Shown here piece after piece: positions 8,020-16,196 of a DNA stretch of 50,260 nucleotides. Below the pieces are notes generated by a model. That model had not been told where the DNA came from. It did no database searches and saw nothing but the letters and a program-made list of their open reading frames with translations. Numbering within the stretch: position 1 is the first letter of the stretch; each line of letters begins with the position of its first letter. The DNA is from Bacteroidota bacterium (GTDB lineage Bacteria; Bacteroidota; Bacteroidia; Sphingobacteriales; Sphingobacteriaceae). The position numbers and the translations under genes were made by a program. The stretch lies in NCBI GenBank assembly GCA_013285685.1, contig JABDHD010000016.1:1-50260 (forward strand), read 5' to 3'.

Positions 8020-8448
8020 TTAAACATTCAGACGGCCTTCGGTTGAATCAAGCGAATTAAGCTGACCCTCTGGCGCTGCCTGGTGTGCTTTTGTAAGGAA
8101 CGGCGATTTTTTGGTGAACAGGGCCAAAAACATCAGCATCCCGCCGAGCAGCAGTTCCGGCCAGTGCGCCCTGTCAGAAAAAGTGTAAAGGAACGGCGAA
8201 ACAAACAAAAAGAAACCCATTATCATATCGGCCACCATATTCATCTGGATAGGAAATTGCCTGATCGGGCTTGCTTCGGTATCCACAAAAATAGTCATGA
8301 TCAGCTGCAGCCATCCGAAATACATCGGGATAAGCAGCGCCGCGCTTGAAACATCAACCAGGTTAAATACCCATGGCGACACAATCAAAAAAACGGATGA
8401 GAAATACTTAAAAAATCCGTAAAATGCTGTGGAAATGAACGGTTTCAT
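8020..8448 (-). CDS. SPW-repeat-type integral membrane protein
   Basis: A 142-residue protein with four hydrophobic segments arranged as two similar halves. Each half contains the SPW-type motif in the membrane: VFLIVSPWVF at about residues 18-27 and FFLFVSPFLY at about residues 79-88. Such proteins are small membrane proteins of unknown function. The C-terminal 30 residues are hydrophilic. It faces the phosphatase gene across a strong terminator. Confidence 0.78.
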   Translation of the reverse strand: MKPFISTAFYGFFKYFSSVFLIVSPWVFNLVDVSSAALLIPMYFGWLQLIMTIFVDTEASPIRQFPIQMNMVADMIMGFFLFVSPFLYTFSDRAHWPELLLGGMLMFLALFTKKSPFLTKAHQAAPEGQLNSLDSTEGRLNV

Positions 8449-8463
8449 ATTTTATCAATTTGC

Positions 8464-8479
8464 TGAGCCACCTGGCTCA
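8464..8479. repeat. Perfect hairpin in the leader of the SPW-protein gene
   Basis: TGAGCCA, a two-base loop CC, and TGGCTCA form a perfect 7-bp inverted repeat 15 bases upstream of the ATG at 8448. It lies between the -7 box at 8514-8521 and the start, so it would be in the 5' leader. It could be an operator or a translation-affecting hairpin. Confidence 0.55.
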
Positions 8480-8513
8480 TTTGTATTAAATAGCGTTTCT
8501 GAAAAATTTATTT

Positions 8514-8521
8514 CAAAGGTA
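8514..8521 (-). promoter_or_regulatory. -7 promoter element for the SPW-protein gene
   Basis: TACCTTTG on the minus strand, an exact match to TAnnTTTG, lies about 65 bases upstream of the start at 8448. No clear -33 box was seen. Confidence 0.45.
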
Positions 8522-8562
8522 TAAATTTGTTTTGAACCGTAAAATTTAAGAAAGATTATTGC

Positions 8563-8788
8563 CAGGGCAGACGCATTAAAAAATAGCTTTAGGCTTATTT
8601 GCCATGTAAAGCTTAGATTTTTAACCACAAAGGCCGCAAAGATTTCGCAAAGAGCACAAAGCTAAGCACTTTGTGACCTTCGCGGTTTTCTCTTTGAGTC
8701 CTTTGCGGTTAAGATTATACATCATAAAAGTAAAATATAATTTATTCAGGATAATTCTATCAAAATAATTTTTAATGCGTTTGCCCTG
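8563..8788 (+). mobile_element. MITE-like element, copy 1 (226 bp)
   Basis: A non-coding 226-bp element bounded by terminal inverted repeats of about 20 bases: CAGGGCAGACGCATT at the left and the complement of CAGGGCAAACGCATT at the right. The ends are flanked by a 10-base direct repeat with one mismatch (8553-8562 AGATTATTGC and 8789-8798 AGATAATTGC), as expected for a target-site duplication. The interior is a long imperfect hairpin rich in GCAAAG words, with TTAACCACAAAGG mirrored by CCTTTGCGGTTAA. A second copy of the same length lies inverted at 24774-24999. No transposase is encoded. Short open frames inside it are incidental. The element fills most of the 366-base gap 8449-8814. Confidence 0.88.
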
Positions 8789-8814
8789 AGATAATTGCGC
8801 CATTTGGAATTGAT

Positions 8815-9309
8815 CTAAAGCTTTTTCCGCATCACAAAATCATTCATCCAATACTTCCCTATCGGGACATCCTCTTCATAGGCAACTTCAAAGCCAAGCT
8901 TTTCATAAAAAAATTTCGCCTTGTTGTAGCGGTTTACGTTAAGGTCGAGGGTGTGCTTGCCAGCTTCCAGCGTTTTATTGATCACTTCGTTGAGCAGTAT
9001 TTTGCCATAGCCCTTCCCCTGCGTTTCAGGCAGGCAGTACAATTTATGCAGTTTGTAAATTTCAGGGTCTTCTTCCCGCGGCGAGTACGCGGCAAAAGCA
9101 ACCGGCTTTTCGCCTTCGACCAGCAAAAGATAGGTTTGTGTATGGTGCGTTAGCTGCGAAGCAAGTTTGCGGGCAGAATAGATCTCGTCGAGCATAAAAA
9201 TCAGCTGCTCTTTTTCCAATATCGGGCCGTAGGTGGCCCACCATGTTGTTTCGGCAATGTTGCGGATGGTTTCAACATCATCCGGCGTAGCCGTCCTGAT
9301 AAAATACAT
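8815..9309 (-). CDS. GNAT-family N-acetyltransferase
   Basis: A 164-residue Gcn5-related acetyltransferase. The acetyl-CoA-binding motif A is visible as LYCLPETQGKGYGKILLNEV near residue 95, preceded by the beta-4 strand and followed by DLNVNRYNKAKFFYEKLGF, the usual motif B. The substrate is unknown. The ATG at 9309 is chosen over an in-frame TTG at 9315 because that TTG is part of a perfect -7 box (9313-9320), which leaves only three bases before the ATG and predicts a leaderless message. Confidence 0.9.
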   Translation of the reverse strand: MYFIRTATPDDVETIRNIAETTWWATYGPILEKEQLIFMLDEIYSARKLASQLTHHTQTYLLLVEGEKPVAFAAYSPREEDPEIYKLHKLYCLPETQGKGYGKILLNEVINKTLEAGKHTLDLNVNRYNKAKFFYEKLGFEVAYEEDVPIGKYWMNDFVMRKKL

Positions 9310-9312
9310 GGC

Positions 9313-9320
9313 CAAATATA
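9313..9320 (-). promoter_or_regulatory. -7 promoter element abutting the GNAT start
   Basis: TATATTTG on the minus strand is an exact -7 match and is separated from the ATG at 9309 by GCC only. The arrangement leaves no room for a leader with a ribosome-binding site. Confidence 0.6.
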
Positions 9321-9372
9321 TTAACAGGAAGGCATTTTTTAAACCCTGTTCCGGTTGTCTTAAAAATGATCT

Positions 9373-10116
9373 TTAGTGATTTTCTTCCCCATCAATCTTA
9401 ACCGGAGGGCTTAGGGTTTGCCCCACACCAAAATAGTCTTCCAGCTCATTCAGCGTTGACGAATTTGTTGCAATATCTTTAATGATCTTGCCTTTTTCCA
9501 TTAATAGAATGCGGTCGCATACATCGGTAATGTGGTTAAGGTCATGGCTGGAGATCAATGTGGTTACGCCCTTGTCCTTGTTCAGTTCTTTCAGCAGGCT
9601 TTTGAGGCGAAACTGCGTACTGGGGTCTATATTGGCAAAAGGTTCGTCCAGCATTAGTAATTCCGGGTTTTGCAGCAAGCATGACACAACACCCACCTTA
9701 CATTGGTTTCCCTTTGAAAGGTCGCGGATGTATTTGCCTTTTTTTAATATTTCGCCATTAAAAAAATCGGACATGCCGGCTAAAAAGTCATCCACATGCG
9801 CGTGGCTCAGTTGGTGCAGGCCGCCGATGAAGTAAAAATATTCTTCCGGGGTTAAATAGTCGATCAAAAAGCCTTCGTCCAGGTACGAGGCGGTATAGTT
9901 TTTCCAGTTTTCGTGCCCGGCTACATTTTCACCTTTCGATAAAACTTCGCCGCTTTCAGGCCTGATCAGATCGAGCATGGTGCGGAATAAAGTAGTTTTA
10001 CCGGCGCCGTTATTGCCGACCAGCCCAACGCTTTCACCCTTTTTTATTTCGAGGTGCTGTATATCTACAACGGCAACCCCGCTGTAAATTTTCTTTAGGT
10101 TTTTAATTTCAATCAT
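9373..10116 (-). CDS. ABC transporter ATP-binding protein
   Basis: A 247-residue ABC ATPase. The Walker A motif GNNGAGKTT is at residues 34-42, the signature is the variant LSKGN near residue 142, Walker B is LLMLDEPFANID near residue 160, and the switch histidine is in ISSHDLNH. It powers the membrane protein encoded directly upstream, whose stop codon is 1 base before this start. The substrate is unknown; the pair is typical of export-type or gliding-related Bacteroidota ABC systems only by general similarity. Confidence 0.93.
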   Translation of the reverse strand: MIEIKNLKKIYSGVAVVDIQHLEIKKGESVGLVGNNGAGKTTLFRTMLDLIRPESGEVLSKGENVAGHENWKNYTASYLDEGFLIDYLTPEEYFYFIGGLHQLSHAHVDDFLAGMSDFFNGEILKKGKYIRDLSKGNQCKVGVVSCLLQNPELLMLDEPFANIDPSTQFRLKSLLKELNKDKGVTTLISSHDLNHITDVCDRILLMEKGKIIKDIATNSSTLNELEDYFGVGQTLSPPVKIDGEENH

Positions 10117-10117
10117 A

Positions 10118-11593
10118 TTATTTGTTCCTGAAGCCCTCGGCTATTTTGTATCGTTTTGTATAAAAATCGGCCTGCAGTTGCTTTATCCAAAAATTGCGTG
10201 TAGCCACAAATATAAGCCCTGTAATCCCCAGCACCGCCAGGCCAATGTCGGCATGGCCAAACAGGGCGAGCGGGCCGTAGATGATATAGGGTGTAATCAG
10301 CAGCGGTAACGAAAGTATCCATTGGTTGCCGCTAACGCCTTCCCAGTTAAATGCCGCGCCTTTTGAAAGATCGATACGCTTGTAATTGCGGTTGGCAAAA
10401 AACAGCACCATGGTGGTGTTCACCCCGATGTTCCACAAAAACATAATAAAATGAACCAGCAGTACGTGCCAGCCAAAATAAGCGTATGGGGTTGTTAAAA
10501 GGAAAAACCCCGTTGAAATGATGGTGAACAATAAATACTTGGCCTTTAAAAAGTCGATAAAATTGATTTTGCTTACCAGCAATCCGTCAAAATGCGAGGC
10601 CTGCCAGCTAAACATAAACTGCCCGTAGCTGATAATGAAAATACCAGTCATAAACATGCCCACGAACACTTTCCAGCCCTCGCCATAGTGTGCGTTGGTG
10701 TAAAATATCAGCCCGTAAAACATAAAAAACAGGCCCATGATGAGTGCTGACCGGGAGCGTTTATTGCGCAATATCAACTTTATCTCGTTCGCGGCAAGGT
10801 CGCCTACGCTGCCAAACCGGCTGAGTAGGGGATATTCGGTGCTGCTTTTGTATTTTACGGCTTTGCGTGAGCCGAGTTCCTCGAGGTAAAGGTTTCCCTT
10901 GAGATAGATAAAATTAAGGTAATACATGATCGCCCCAAGCCCGATAGGTATTAATGCCAGCGCCGGCGTAGTGATGAGGTGCCCGAAAAATAAATAAGAT
11001 ATTTTACGAATGGAATAAAAATGCCAATAAAAATCGCCCAGGCCGGCTAATATTATCGCGGCAGCAACGATCAAAAATATCCAGCCGTTAAGGTTCGATT
11101 TTCGTTTGATATAGAGCGCGAGGTAATTATTGAACGCGGTAAGCCCGGCAATTGAAACGATAAAAGCCAAACCGACCAGGGACCCTGAATCAGACCCAAT
11201 GATCTTTATGATAAATGGTGCAAACAGTATAAATGGCCACAAGTTAAATGCAGAAAATAACGAGGTGAGTGCCAGGTAGCGCACCAGTGAATTCCGTTTA
11301 ACCGGGAGCTGCAGATAAGGCTGAACACGCAGCGTTGGCAATTCCTGCAATTGGAGCCGCAAAAACAGGTCCATCAAATAGTATAAAAGGATGATGCCGC
11401 AAAATGAAATAACAACATCGTCGTGCGGGAAAATTTTCAATAAAATTTCATTCAGAAAGAAGCCCAGCACCAGGACGTTAATTAACAGGTAAAGGATCAG
11501 CAAACTCATCACCACACGTACGGCAATGCTTTTTCCCGTATTTTTTGAGCGCCAGAAAGCTTTTAATTCATGCCTGAGGAAAGTTGCTGTCAT
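10118..11593 (-). CDS. ABC transporter permease, DUF5687 family
   Basis: A 491-residue membrane protein that begins with the family opening FLRHELKAFWRSKN and has about a dozen hydrophobic helices. It contains the conserved ELPTLRVQPYLQLPVKR loop near residue 88 typical of DUF5687 proteins, which are the membrane partners of a dedicated ATPase in Bacteroidota. The partner ATPase gene follows after one base, so the two form an operon. The transported substrate is not known. A single long permease suggests a homodimeric transporter; this is inference. Confidence 0.86.
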   Translation of the reverse strand: MTATFLRHELKAFWRSKNTGKSIAVRVVMSLLILYLLINVLVLGFFLNEILLKIFPHDDVVISFCGIILLYYLMDLFLRLQLQELPTLRVQPYLQLPVKRNSLVRYLALTSLFSAFNLWPFILFAPFIIKIIGSDSGSLVGLAFIVSIAGLTAFNNYLALYIKRKSNLNGWIFLIVAAAIILAGLGDFYWHFYSIRKISYLFFGHLITTPALALIPIGLGAIMYYLNFIYLKGNLYLEELGSRKAVKYKSSTEYPLLSRFGSVGDLAANEIKLILRNKRSRSALIMGLFFMFYGLIFYTNAHYGEGWKVFVGMFMTGIFIISYGQFMFSWQASHFDGLLVSKINFIDFLKAKYLLFTIISTGFFLLTTPYAYFGWHVLLVHFIMFLWNIGVNTTMVLFFANRNYKRIDLSKGAAFNWEGVSGNQWILSLPLLITPYIIYGPLALFGHADIGLAVLGITGLIFVATRNFWIKQLQADFYTKRYKIAEGFRNK

Positions 11594-11778
11594 TTATTTT
11601 TTGTAAGGCGTAATGATAGTAAAAATTATCGGGCAAAGGTTAACAAAGGCTGCAATTCTTTAATATTTAACAAGCTGATTATCAGACATATGAGTCTTGT
11701 TTGCCAATAAAAATTATGAAATGTGTATACCTTATGTATACCTTTTTGTTCTTTTCGGGGCTTATTGAAGGCATGGTA

Positions 11779-13059
11779 TTAATACTTGTACCGATCTCCC
11801 CAAAGTTTCTTTAACCTCTCCTTGGTTTCATACTCTTTTGCGTTGTTGCCCGGTTCGTAAATTTTTGTGCCTTTTATCGCATCGGGCAGGAAGTCGAGAT
11901 CGGTAAAGTTTCCCTCAAAGCTATGGGCGTATTTATAATCCTTGCCATAGCCCAGGTTTTTCATCAGTTTGGTTGGCGCGTTGCGCAGGTGCAATGGCAC
12001 AGGCAGATCGCCGGTTTGCTGCACCAGGCTCATGGCGGCGCCGATGGCGGTAGTTGCGGAGTTGCTTTTGGCTGATGTCGCCAGGTAGATAGCTGTTTGC
12101 GACAAGATCAGCTGCGACTCGGGCATACCGATCACATTTACCGCCTGGAAACAGCTTTGCGCCAGCAGCAGCGCGTTGGGATTGGCGTTGCCGATATCCT
12201 CCGAAGCCAGGATCAGCATCCGACGGGCGATAAACAGCGGGTCCTCACCGCCGGTGATCATTCGCGCAAGCCAGTAAACCGCACCGTTCGGGTCGCTGCC
12301 GCGCATCGATTTGATAAAAGCCGAAATGATATCGTAATGCTGCTCGCCTGCTTTATCGTAAAGCGCCATATTTTGCTGCACATGCTCCAAAACGGCATCG
12401 TTGGTAATAATGATCTTTTTACCAGTGAAGGCATTTACCAGCAGCTCAAAAATATTCAGCAACTTGCGGGCATCGCCGCCGGAAAGGCGCAGCAAGGCTT
12501 CATTCTCTTTGATGACGATGTTTTTGGTGCGGATCAGTTCATCCTCCTTCATCGCCTTGTTCAGCAGGTTTACCAGGTCGTCTTCTGACAAAGGCTGAAG
12601 AATATAAACCTGGCAACGCGAAAGCAAAGCCGAGATTACTTCGAAGGACGGATTTTCGGTAGTAGCGCCGATTAGCGTAACAATTCCCCGCTCAACGGCG
12701 CCAAGCAGTGAGTCCTGCTGTGATTTGGAAAAACGATGTATCTCGTCGATGAATAAAACCGGAAGCGTCTGCCCGCCTTTCTTGAGCAAGGAAGCCTTCT
12801 CGATCACTTCGCGCACATCCTTAACGCCAGAGTTGATGGCGCTTAAGGAAAAGAACGGCCTGTCGAGCTGTTGTGAAATGATATAAGCCAGCGTAGTTTT
12901 CCCCACGCCCGGCGGCCCCCAAAAGATCATCGAGGGCAAATTACCCGATTCGATAGCCTTACGCAATACAGCACCCGGGCCAACCAAATGCTTCTGGCCG
13001 ACATAATCGTCCAATGTTTTGGGGCGCATACGCTCGGCCAGTGGCGGCAGGTTGTTCAT
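11779..13059 (-). CDS. rarA: Replication-associated recombination protein RarA/MgsA
   Basis: A 426-residue AAA+ ATPase related to clamp loaders that acts at stalled replication forks. Walker A GPPGVGKTT is at residues 48-56, Walker B VLFIDEIHRF near residue 102, sensor 1 GATTENPSF near residue 130 and the LSRCQVY arginine-finger segment follows. The C-terminal tetramerisation domain includes GGEDPLFIARRMLILASEDIG. The start at 13059 (MNNLPPLAERMRPKTLDDYVGQ) fits homologues; the frame is open upstream to 13131 but that stretch is not family-like. Confidence 0.95.
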   Translation of the reverse strand: MNNLPPLAERMRPKTLDDYVGQKHLVGPGAVLRKAIESGNLPSMIFWGPPGVGKTTLAYIISQQLDRPFFSLSAINSGVKDVREVIEKASLLKKGGQTLPVLFIDEIHRFSKSQQDSLLGAVERGIVTLIGATTENPSFEVISALLSRCQVYILQPLSEDDLVNLLNKAMKEDELIRTKNIVIKENEALLRLSGGDARKLLNIFELLVNAFTGKKIIITNDAVLEHVQQNMALYDKAGEQHYDIISAFIKSMRGSDPNGAVYWLARMITGGEDPLFIARRMLILASEDIGNANPNALLLAQSCFQAVNVIGMPESQLILSQTAIYLATSAKSNSATTAIGAAMSLVQQTGDLPVPLHLRNAPTKLMKNLGYGKDYKYAHSFEGNFTDLDFLPDAIKGTKIYEPGNNAKEYETKERLKKLWGDRYKY

Positions 13060-13156
13060 GAAGTAAAAGTCAGAAAAGTAAATGCTAAATCCTAATATCT
13101 TTAGCAGCGGGGACGTAAAGGGGCAAAACAAAATGCGAGGTCAGTCGTTCCTATTG

Positions 13157-13489
13157 TCAAATTAGGCCGCTTTCACCGAGAAGTTGGGTCAAAAACGCAT
13201 CGGAAATGGTCTCTTGTTCTGATTTGTCGTAAATCGTCAGTAATTTAATCTGCTCATTCACAACTTTAACGCATGTTATCACCCGCGAACCACCGGATTT
13301 TCCTTTTCCCTTTGAAGTGATTTTCATACGTACTTTATAACAATCCCGTGCGAGTCTGTCTCCCTGAAATGGGTTTTCACGCAAACTTTTTGAAAAATCG
13401 ATCAAGTCGGATTTAATGGATGGATACTTTTTTGAAAGGTGTTTTAATTCCCTGTCGAATGTTGGGGAAGCGCTTATCTTAAAGTTCAT
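13157..13489 (-). CDS. RelE/ParE-family toxin
   Basis: A 110-residue protein of the RelE/ParE superfamily. It has the N-terminal helix pattern TFDRELKHLSKKYPSIKSDL, the central KVRMKITSKGKGKSGGSRVI basic strand that usually contacts mRNA or gyrase, and the C-terminal LLTIYDKSEQETIS. Toxins of this kind cleave ribosome-bound mRNA or poison gyrase; which applies here is unclear. The start overlaps the end of the 77-residue antitoxin gene by 11 bases, the usual antitoxin-first order. The pair is controlled by the promoter and palindrome at 13734-13787. Confidence 0.85.
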   Translation of the reverse strand: MNFKISASPTFDRELKHLSKKYPSIKSDLIDFSKSLRENPFQGDRLARDCYKVRMKITSKGKGKSGGSRVITCVKVVNEQIKLLTIYDKSEQETISDAFLTQLLGESGLI

Positions 13490-13712
13490 TAATAAGGTCT
13501 TCTACCGGCCGGAATTCTAGTTTTCCCTCTTCATGTAACTTCAATTCAACAAAACCTTGTTTGATATTTTCCCACGTTTTTTTTTGACCGGGCGTTAACT
13601 GATCTTCCAAAGATTGTGCAGGCTCTACCACCTTTACAAAATTTAAGGAGCGCATCAGTTTCATAAAAAACGGAAACTTGTTTTCCGGCACACTAATGGT
13701 TATCTGTTTCAT
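13479..13712 (-). CDS. Antitoxin of the RelE/ParE-type pair
   Basis: A 77-residue protein placed directly upstream of, and overlapping, the toxin gene. It opens with a short beta strand (MKQITISVPENKFPFFMKLM) and ends in an acidic helical tail (ENIKQGFVELKLHEEGKLEFRPVEDLINEL), a layout like small antitoxins whose C-terminus wraps the toxin. No standard DNA-binding domain name can be assigned with certainty. It is probably an autorepressor together with the toxin. Confidence 0.78.
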   Translation of the reverse strand: MKQITISVPENKFPFFMKLMRSLNFVKVVEPAQSLEDQLTPGQKKTWENIKQGFVELKLHEEGKLEFRPVEDLINEL

Positions 13713-13733
13713 GTTCTTAGATCAAACTTATTA

Positions 13734-13765
13734 CAAATATAACAAACAATTATATTCCATTCCAA
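13734..13765 (-). promoter_or_regulatory. Promoter of the toxin-antitoxin operon
   Basis: On the minus strand TTG (13763-13765), a 21-base spacer and TATATTTG (13734-13741) match the Bacteroidota -33/-7 pattern. It lies 22 bases before the antitoxin ATG and inside the decayed end of the KilA-N remnant. Confidence 0.65.
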
Positions 13766-13787
13766 CATGGTGAAATCCCACCATGTT
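13764..13787. promoter_or_regulatory. Candidate operator palindrome of the toxin-antitoxin operon
   Basis: AACATGGTG (13764-13772) and CACCATGTT (13779-13787) form a perfect 9-bp inverted repeat with a 6-base centre. It overlaps the -33 position of the operon promoter, which is where antitoxin or toxin-antitoxin complexes usually bind for autoregulation. Confidence 0.55.
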
Positions 13788-14055
13788 AAAATTAACATTA
13801 TTCATTGCCTCCCACGCGCCAAGTATTCAATTGTGTTTCTGGTCCTAATCCAGTTTTTTATTTGGTCGGCACCGCCAAAGTCTTTAGCCATGTCTGATAG
13901 GCTTATGTAATCATTATCATTAATTCTGGAAAGAGCAATTTCTTTCCCCTGAACGATTAACTTTTTACTCATGACGAATTAACCTCTCATTTAACAAATG
14001 TCCCGAAATCTTATATAAAACTTAATCAGATCGACCTAATGCGTAAATTTAAGCA

Positions 14056-14673
14056 ATGATATCCAAATTCACCCAATCCACCTACCATCCCATCTGTGAT
14101 CAATTAGCCGCGACAGATGCTGACCTTGCAGCCATCATCAACGCTCACGGCTACCCGCCCTTCTGGTCGCGCCCAAATACCTTTGAAACACTTGTACATA
14201 TCATCCTCGAGCAGCAGGTTTCGCTTGCTTCGGCATTATCCGCCTTAAATAAATTGAGGGAGCGGCTCACCGAACTTACTCCCGACCGCCTGCTCCTGCT
14301 TACCGACGAAGAAATGCGCGCCTGTTATGTAAGCCGGCAAAAGACAATCTACTTGCGGCACCTTGCACAAGCGCTCGTAAGCGGGCAGCTAAACCTTGCC
14401 GAACTGGAGGATATGGAAGATGCCGATATAAGGGCGAAACTAACGGCACTAAAAGGCATCGGCCACTGGACAACCGATGTTTACCTGATGTTTGTTTTAC
14501 AGCATGCCGATGTTTTCCCCATCGGCGACCTTGCGGCCGTGAATGCCATGAAACGGGTAAAAAAACTACCGCCAGATACAACCAAAGAACAATTGCTGGA
14601 GATTTCACTTGCGTGGAAACCCTATCGTACCATTGCCACGATGTTGTTGTGGCATTTCTATTTATCAAAGTGA
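14056..14673 (+). CDS. DNA-3-methyladenine glycosylase, AlkA/HhH-GPD type
   Basis: A 205-residue base-excision glycosylase that removes alkylated purines. It has FETLVHIILEQQVS (substrate pocket helix), the helix-hairpin-helix LTALKGIGHWTTDVY at residues 129-143 and the catalytic aspartate Asp158 in FPIGD. It lacks the N-terminal domain of E. coli AlkA, as many bacterial homologues do. A near -7 sequence (TAAATTTA, 14044-14051) ends four bases before the ATG. It stands alone on the plus strand. Confidence 0.92.
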   Translation: MISKFTQSTYHPICDQLAATDADLAAIINAHGYPPFWSRPNTFETLVHIILEQQVSLASALSALNKLRERLTELTPDRLLLLTDEEMRACYVSRQKTIYLRHLAQALVSGQLNLAELEDMEDADIRAKLTALKGIGHWTTDVYLMFVLQHADVFPIGDLAAVNAMKRVKKLPPDTTKEQLLEISLAWKPYRTIATMLLWHFYLSK

Positions 14674-14697
14674 CCATTAATTTATCATAGACACACT

Positions 14698-14764
14698 AAT
14701 TTCACGAATTAGACGAATTGCGCTAATCTAATTCGTGAAATTCGTCCTAATTCGTGAAATTCGT
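14698..14764. repeat. Inverted plus direct repeat between the glycosylase and MFS genes
   Basis: A perfect 16-bp inverted repeat (14698-14713 against 14727-14742, word AATTTCACGAATTAGA) is followed by a second direct copy of the right arm (14747-14764). It fills the gap between two plus-strand genes and probably ends glycosylase transcription. The in-frame upstream codons of the MFS gene fall inside this repeat, which argues for the later start at 14775. Confidence 0.75.
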
Positions 14765-14774
14765 GTCATTCAAT

Positions 14775-16127
14775 ATGCCCATCGAAAAGCTGCCGTTCAA
14801 AAAACAAGTGTCTTATGCCTGCGGGATGATCGGCTGGAGCATCATGGTAAATGTGATCACCGTGATGCTGCTTTATTTTTACCTGCCGCCGAAAGGCTCG
14901 GGCCTGGTATCGCTGATCCCGCAATTTCTGATCCTGGGCGTGTTAAACATTCGCTCGGTCATCACCCCTTCGGGGAGGTTGCTCGATGCTTTTATCGACC
15001 CTTATATTGCCTCCTTAACCGACAAAAGCAAAAATCCCAAAGGACGGCGTATCCCGTTCATGAAATGGGCTATCCTGCCCGCTATGGTTTTCTGCTGTCT
15101 TACTTTTTTGCCCATGCACCTCGGCGAAAGCCTGCCAAACGTATGGTGGCTGATGATCATGCTCGCCGCTTTTTATATTTCCACAACGGCTTATGTTATC
15201 CCGTACAATGCCTTGCTTCCCGAACTGACTGAAACCAGCGAAGAAAAGGTGAAGCTGTCTTCATTTCAGCAAGTAGGTTTTGTGATAGGCATCATATTAA
15301 GCTCTGCCGTAAACAACTATGCAGATTGGTTGCAGAAATACCTGCACATAGCCAGCAGGGATTCCGCCGTGCAGTACAGCGTGTGGGGGCTGGCGGTAAT
15401 TGGCGGTTTAACCATGCTTATACCGGTTTTGGCGATAGATGAACGCAAGTATATTGTCGCGAAACAGCCTGTGCACCTGCCGATGTGGCAATCCATCCGC
15501 AAAACGTTCAGGCAGCGTAATTTTATCTACTACCTGGTATCCGACTTTTCGTATTACATGGCCTTAACCATTATATCCAGCGGCTTGTTGTTTTTTGTTA
15601 AATCGCTTTTGCGGCTTGACGAATCCATTGGGGTTGTACTGATGATCGTGATGGTTTTGGGCTCGCTGCTGTTTTACCCCCTGATCAACTATTTGACCAA
15701 ACGCATCGGTAAAAAACCGCTGGTATTAACCGCCTTTGCCGTCCTCAGCATCATTTTTGTAATGGTCTATTTTCTCGGAAAATTTCCTTTTTCGCCAAAG
15801 GCGCAAGCTTTCACTTTAGCCATAATGGCAACTTTCCCCCTGGCCGCACTGGGCATCCTGCCAAATGCTATTTTGGCCGAAATTGCTGAAAACGAAACCC
15901 GCGCAACCGGCGAAAATCGCGAAGGAATGTTTTTTGCCGTGAAGTTTCTGTTTGTAAAGTTAGCGCAGACTTTAGGCCTGGGCCTGTTTGCCTATCTGAC
16001 GATTTTTGGTAAAGATCCCGGGAATGATTTCGGCCTGCGCCTGAGCGGGGCCTGCGGCTGTGTACTTTGCCTGCTGGCCATGCTGTTTTTTTCCAGGTTC
16101 AGGGAGAAGGTTGGCAGTTTGCAGTAG
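14775..16127 (+). CDS. MFS transporter, GPH (glycoside-pentoside-hexuronide:cation symporter) type
   Basis: A 450-residue, twelve-helix transporter related to MelB. The first conserved loop reads GRLLDAFIDPYIASLTDKSKN followed by GRRIPFMKW, the GPH cation-site and loop-2/3 signature. The substrate is unknown. It is convergent with the lipid-modification locus. In alpha-proteobacteria a sugar/cation-symporter-type transporter accompanies similar fatty-acid genes (from memory of the Rhodobacter RSP1087-1091 region), so a link to lipid modification is possible but unproven. The start at 14775 avoids the upstream repeat. Confidence 0.87.
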   Translation: MPIEKLPFKKQVSYACGMIGWSIMVNVITVMLLYFYLPPKGSGLVSLIPQFLILGVLNIRSVITPSGRLLDAFIDPYIASLTDKSKNPKGRRIPFMKWAILPAMVFCCLTFLPMHLGESLPNVWWLMIMLAAFYISTTAYVIPYNALLPELTETSEEKVKLSSFQQVGFVIGIILSSAVNNYADWLQKYLHIASRDSAVQYSVWGLAVIGGLTMLIPVLAIDERKYIVAKQPVHLPMWQSIRKTFRQRNFIYYLVSDFSYYMALTIISSGLLFFVKSLLRLDESIGVVLMIVMVLGSLLFYPLINYLTKRIGKKPLVLTAFAVLSIIFVMVYFLGKFPFSPKAQAFTLAIMATFPLAALGILPNAILAEIAENETRATGENREGMFFAVKFLFVKLAQTLGLGLFAYLTIFGKDPGNDFGLRLSGACGCVLCLLAMLFFSRFREKVGSLQ

Positions 16128-16196
16128 GCAGTGGGCAGTAGACTGTGGGCAGTTCGTCTTTTTTTACTGCCAACTGCACACTGAAAACTGCAAACT
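16116..16196. terminator. Shared inverted repeat between convergent MFS and methyltransferase genes
   Basis: AGTTTGCAGT (16116-16125) pairs with ACTGCAAACT (16187-16196), and further CAGT and ACTG words pair between them, with a T-run at about 16161-16167. The arms contain the MFS stop codon (16125-16127) and reach the stop of the facing methyltransferase gene (16195-16197). It likely terminates both genes. Confidence 0.65.

Larger units (their letters stand above)
13731..13972 (-). pseudogene. Frameshifted, truncated KilA-N domain remnant
   Basis: From an ATG at 13972 the minus strand reads 56 codons to a stop at 13802. The peptide contains DNDYISLSDMAKDF and IKNWIRTRNTIEYL, the signature of the KilA-N DNA-binding domain of phage and bacterial regulators. 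Homologues then continue with GxWE..NNxNFN. Restoring one G near 13818-13822 gives exactly this: GAWEAMNNVNFN in the other frame, which runs on to a stop at 13731. The full domain proteins are about 270 residues, so this is a 5' fragment with a one-base deletion. It was too short to be scored as a gene. The toxin-antitoxin promoter lies in its 3' end. Confidence 0.78.

Noticed and set aside
8621..8803. Open frame of 60 codons on the minus strand
   Set aside because: It lies wholly inside the MITE-like hairpin element and only reflects its lack of stops.
11723..11748. Direct repeat TGTATACCTT twice between rarA and the ABC permease gene
   Set aside because: Two short copies only, with no promoter or hairpin that would give them a role.
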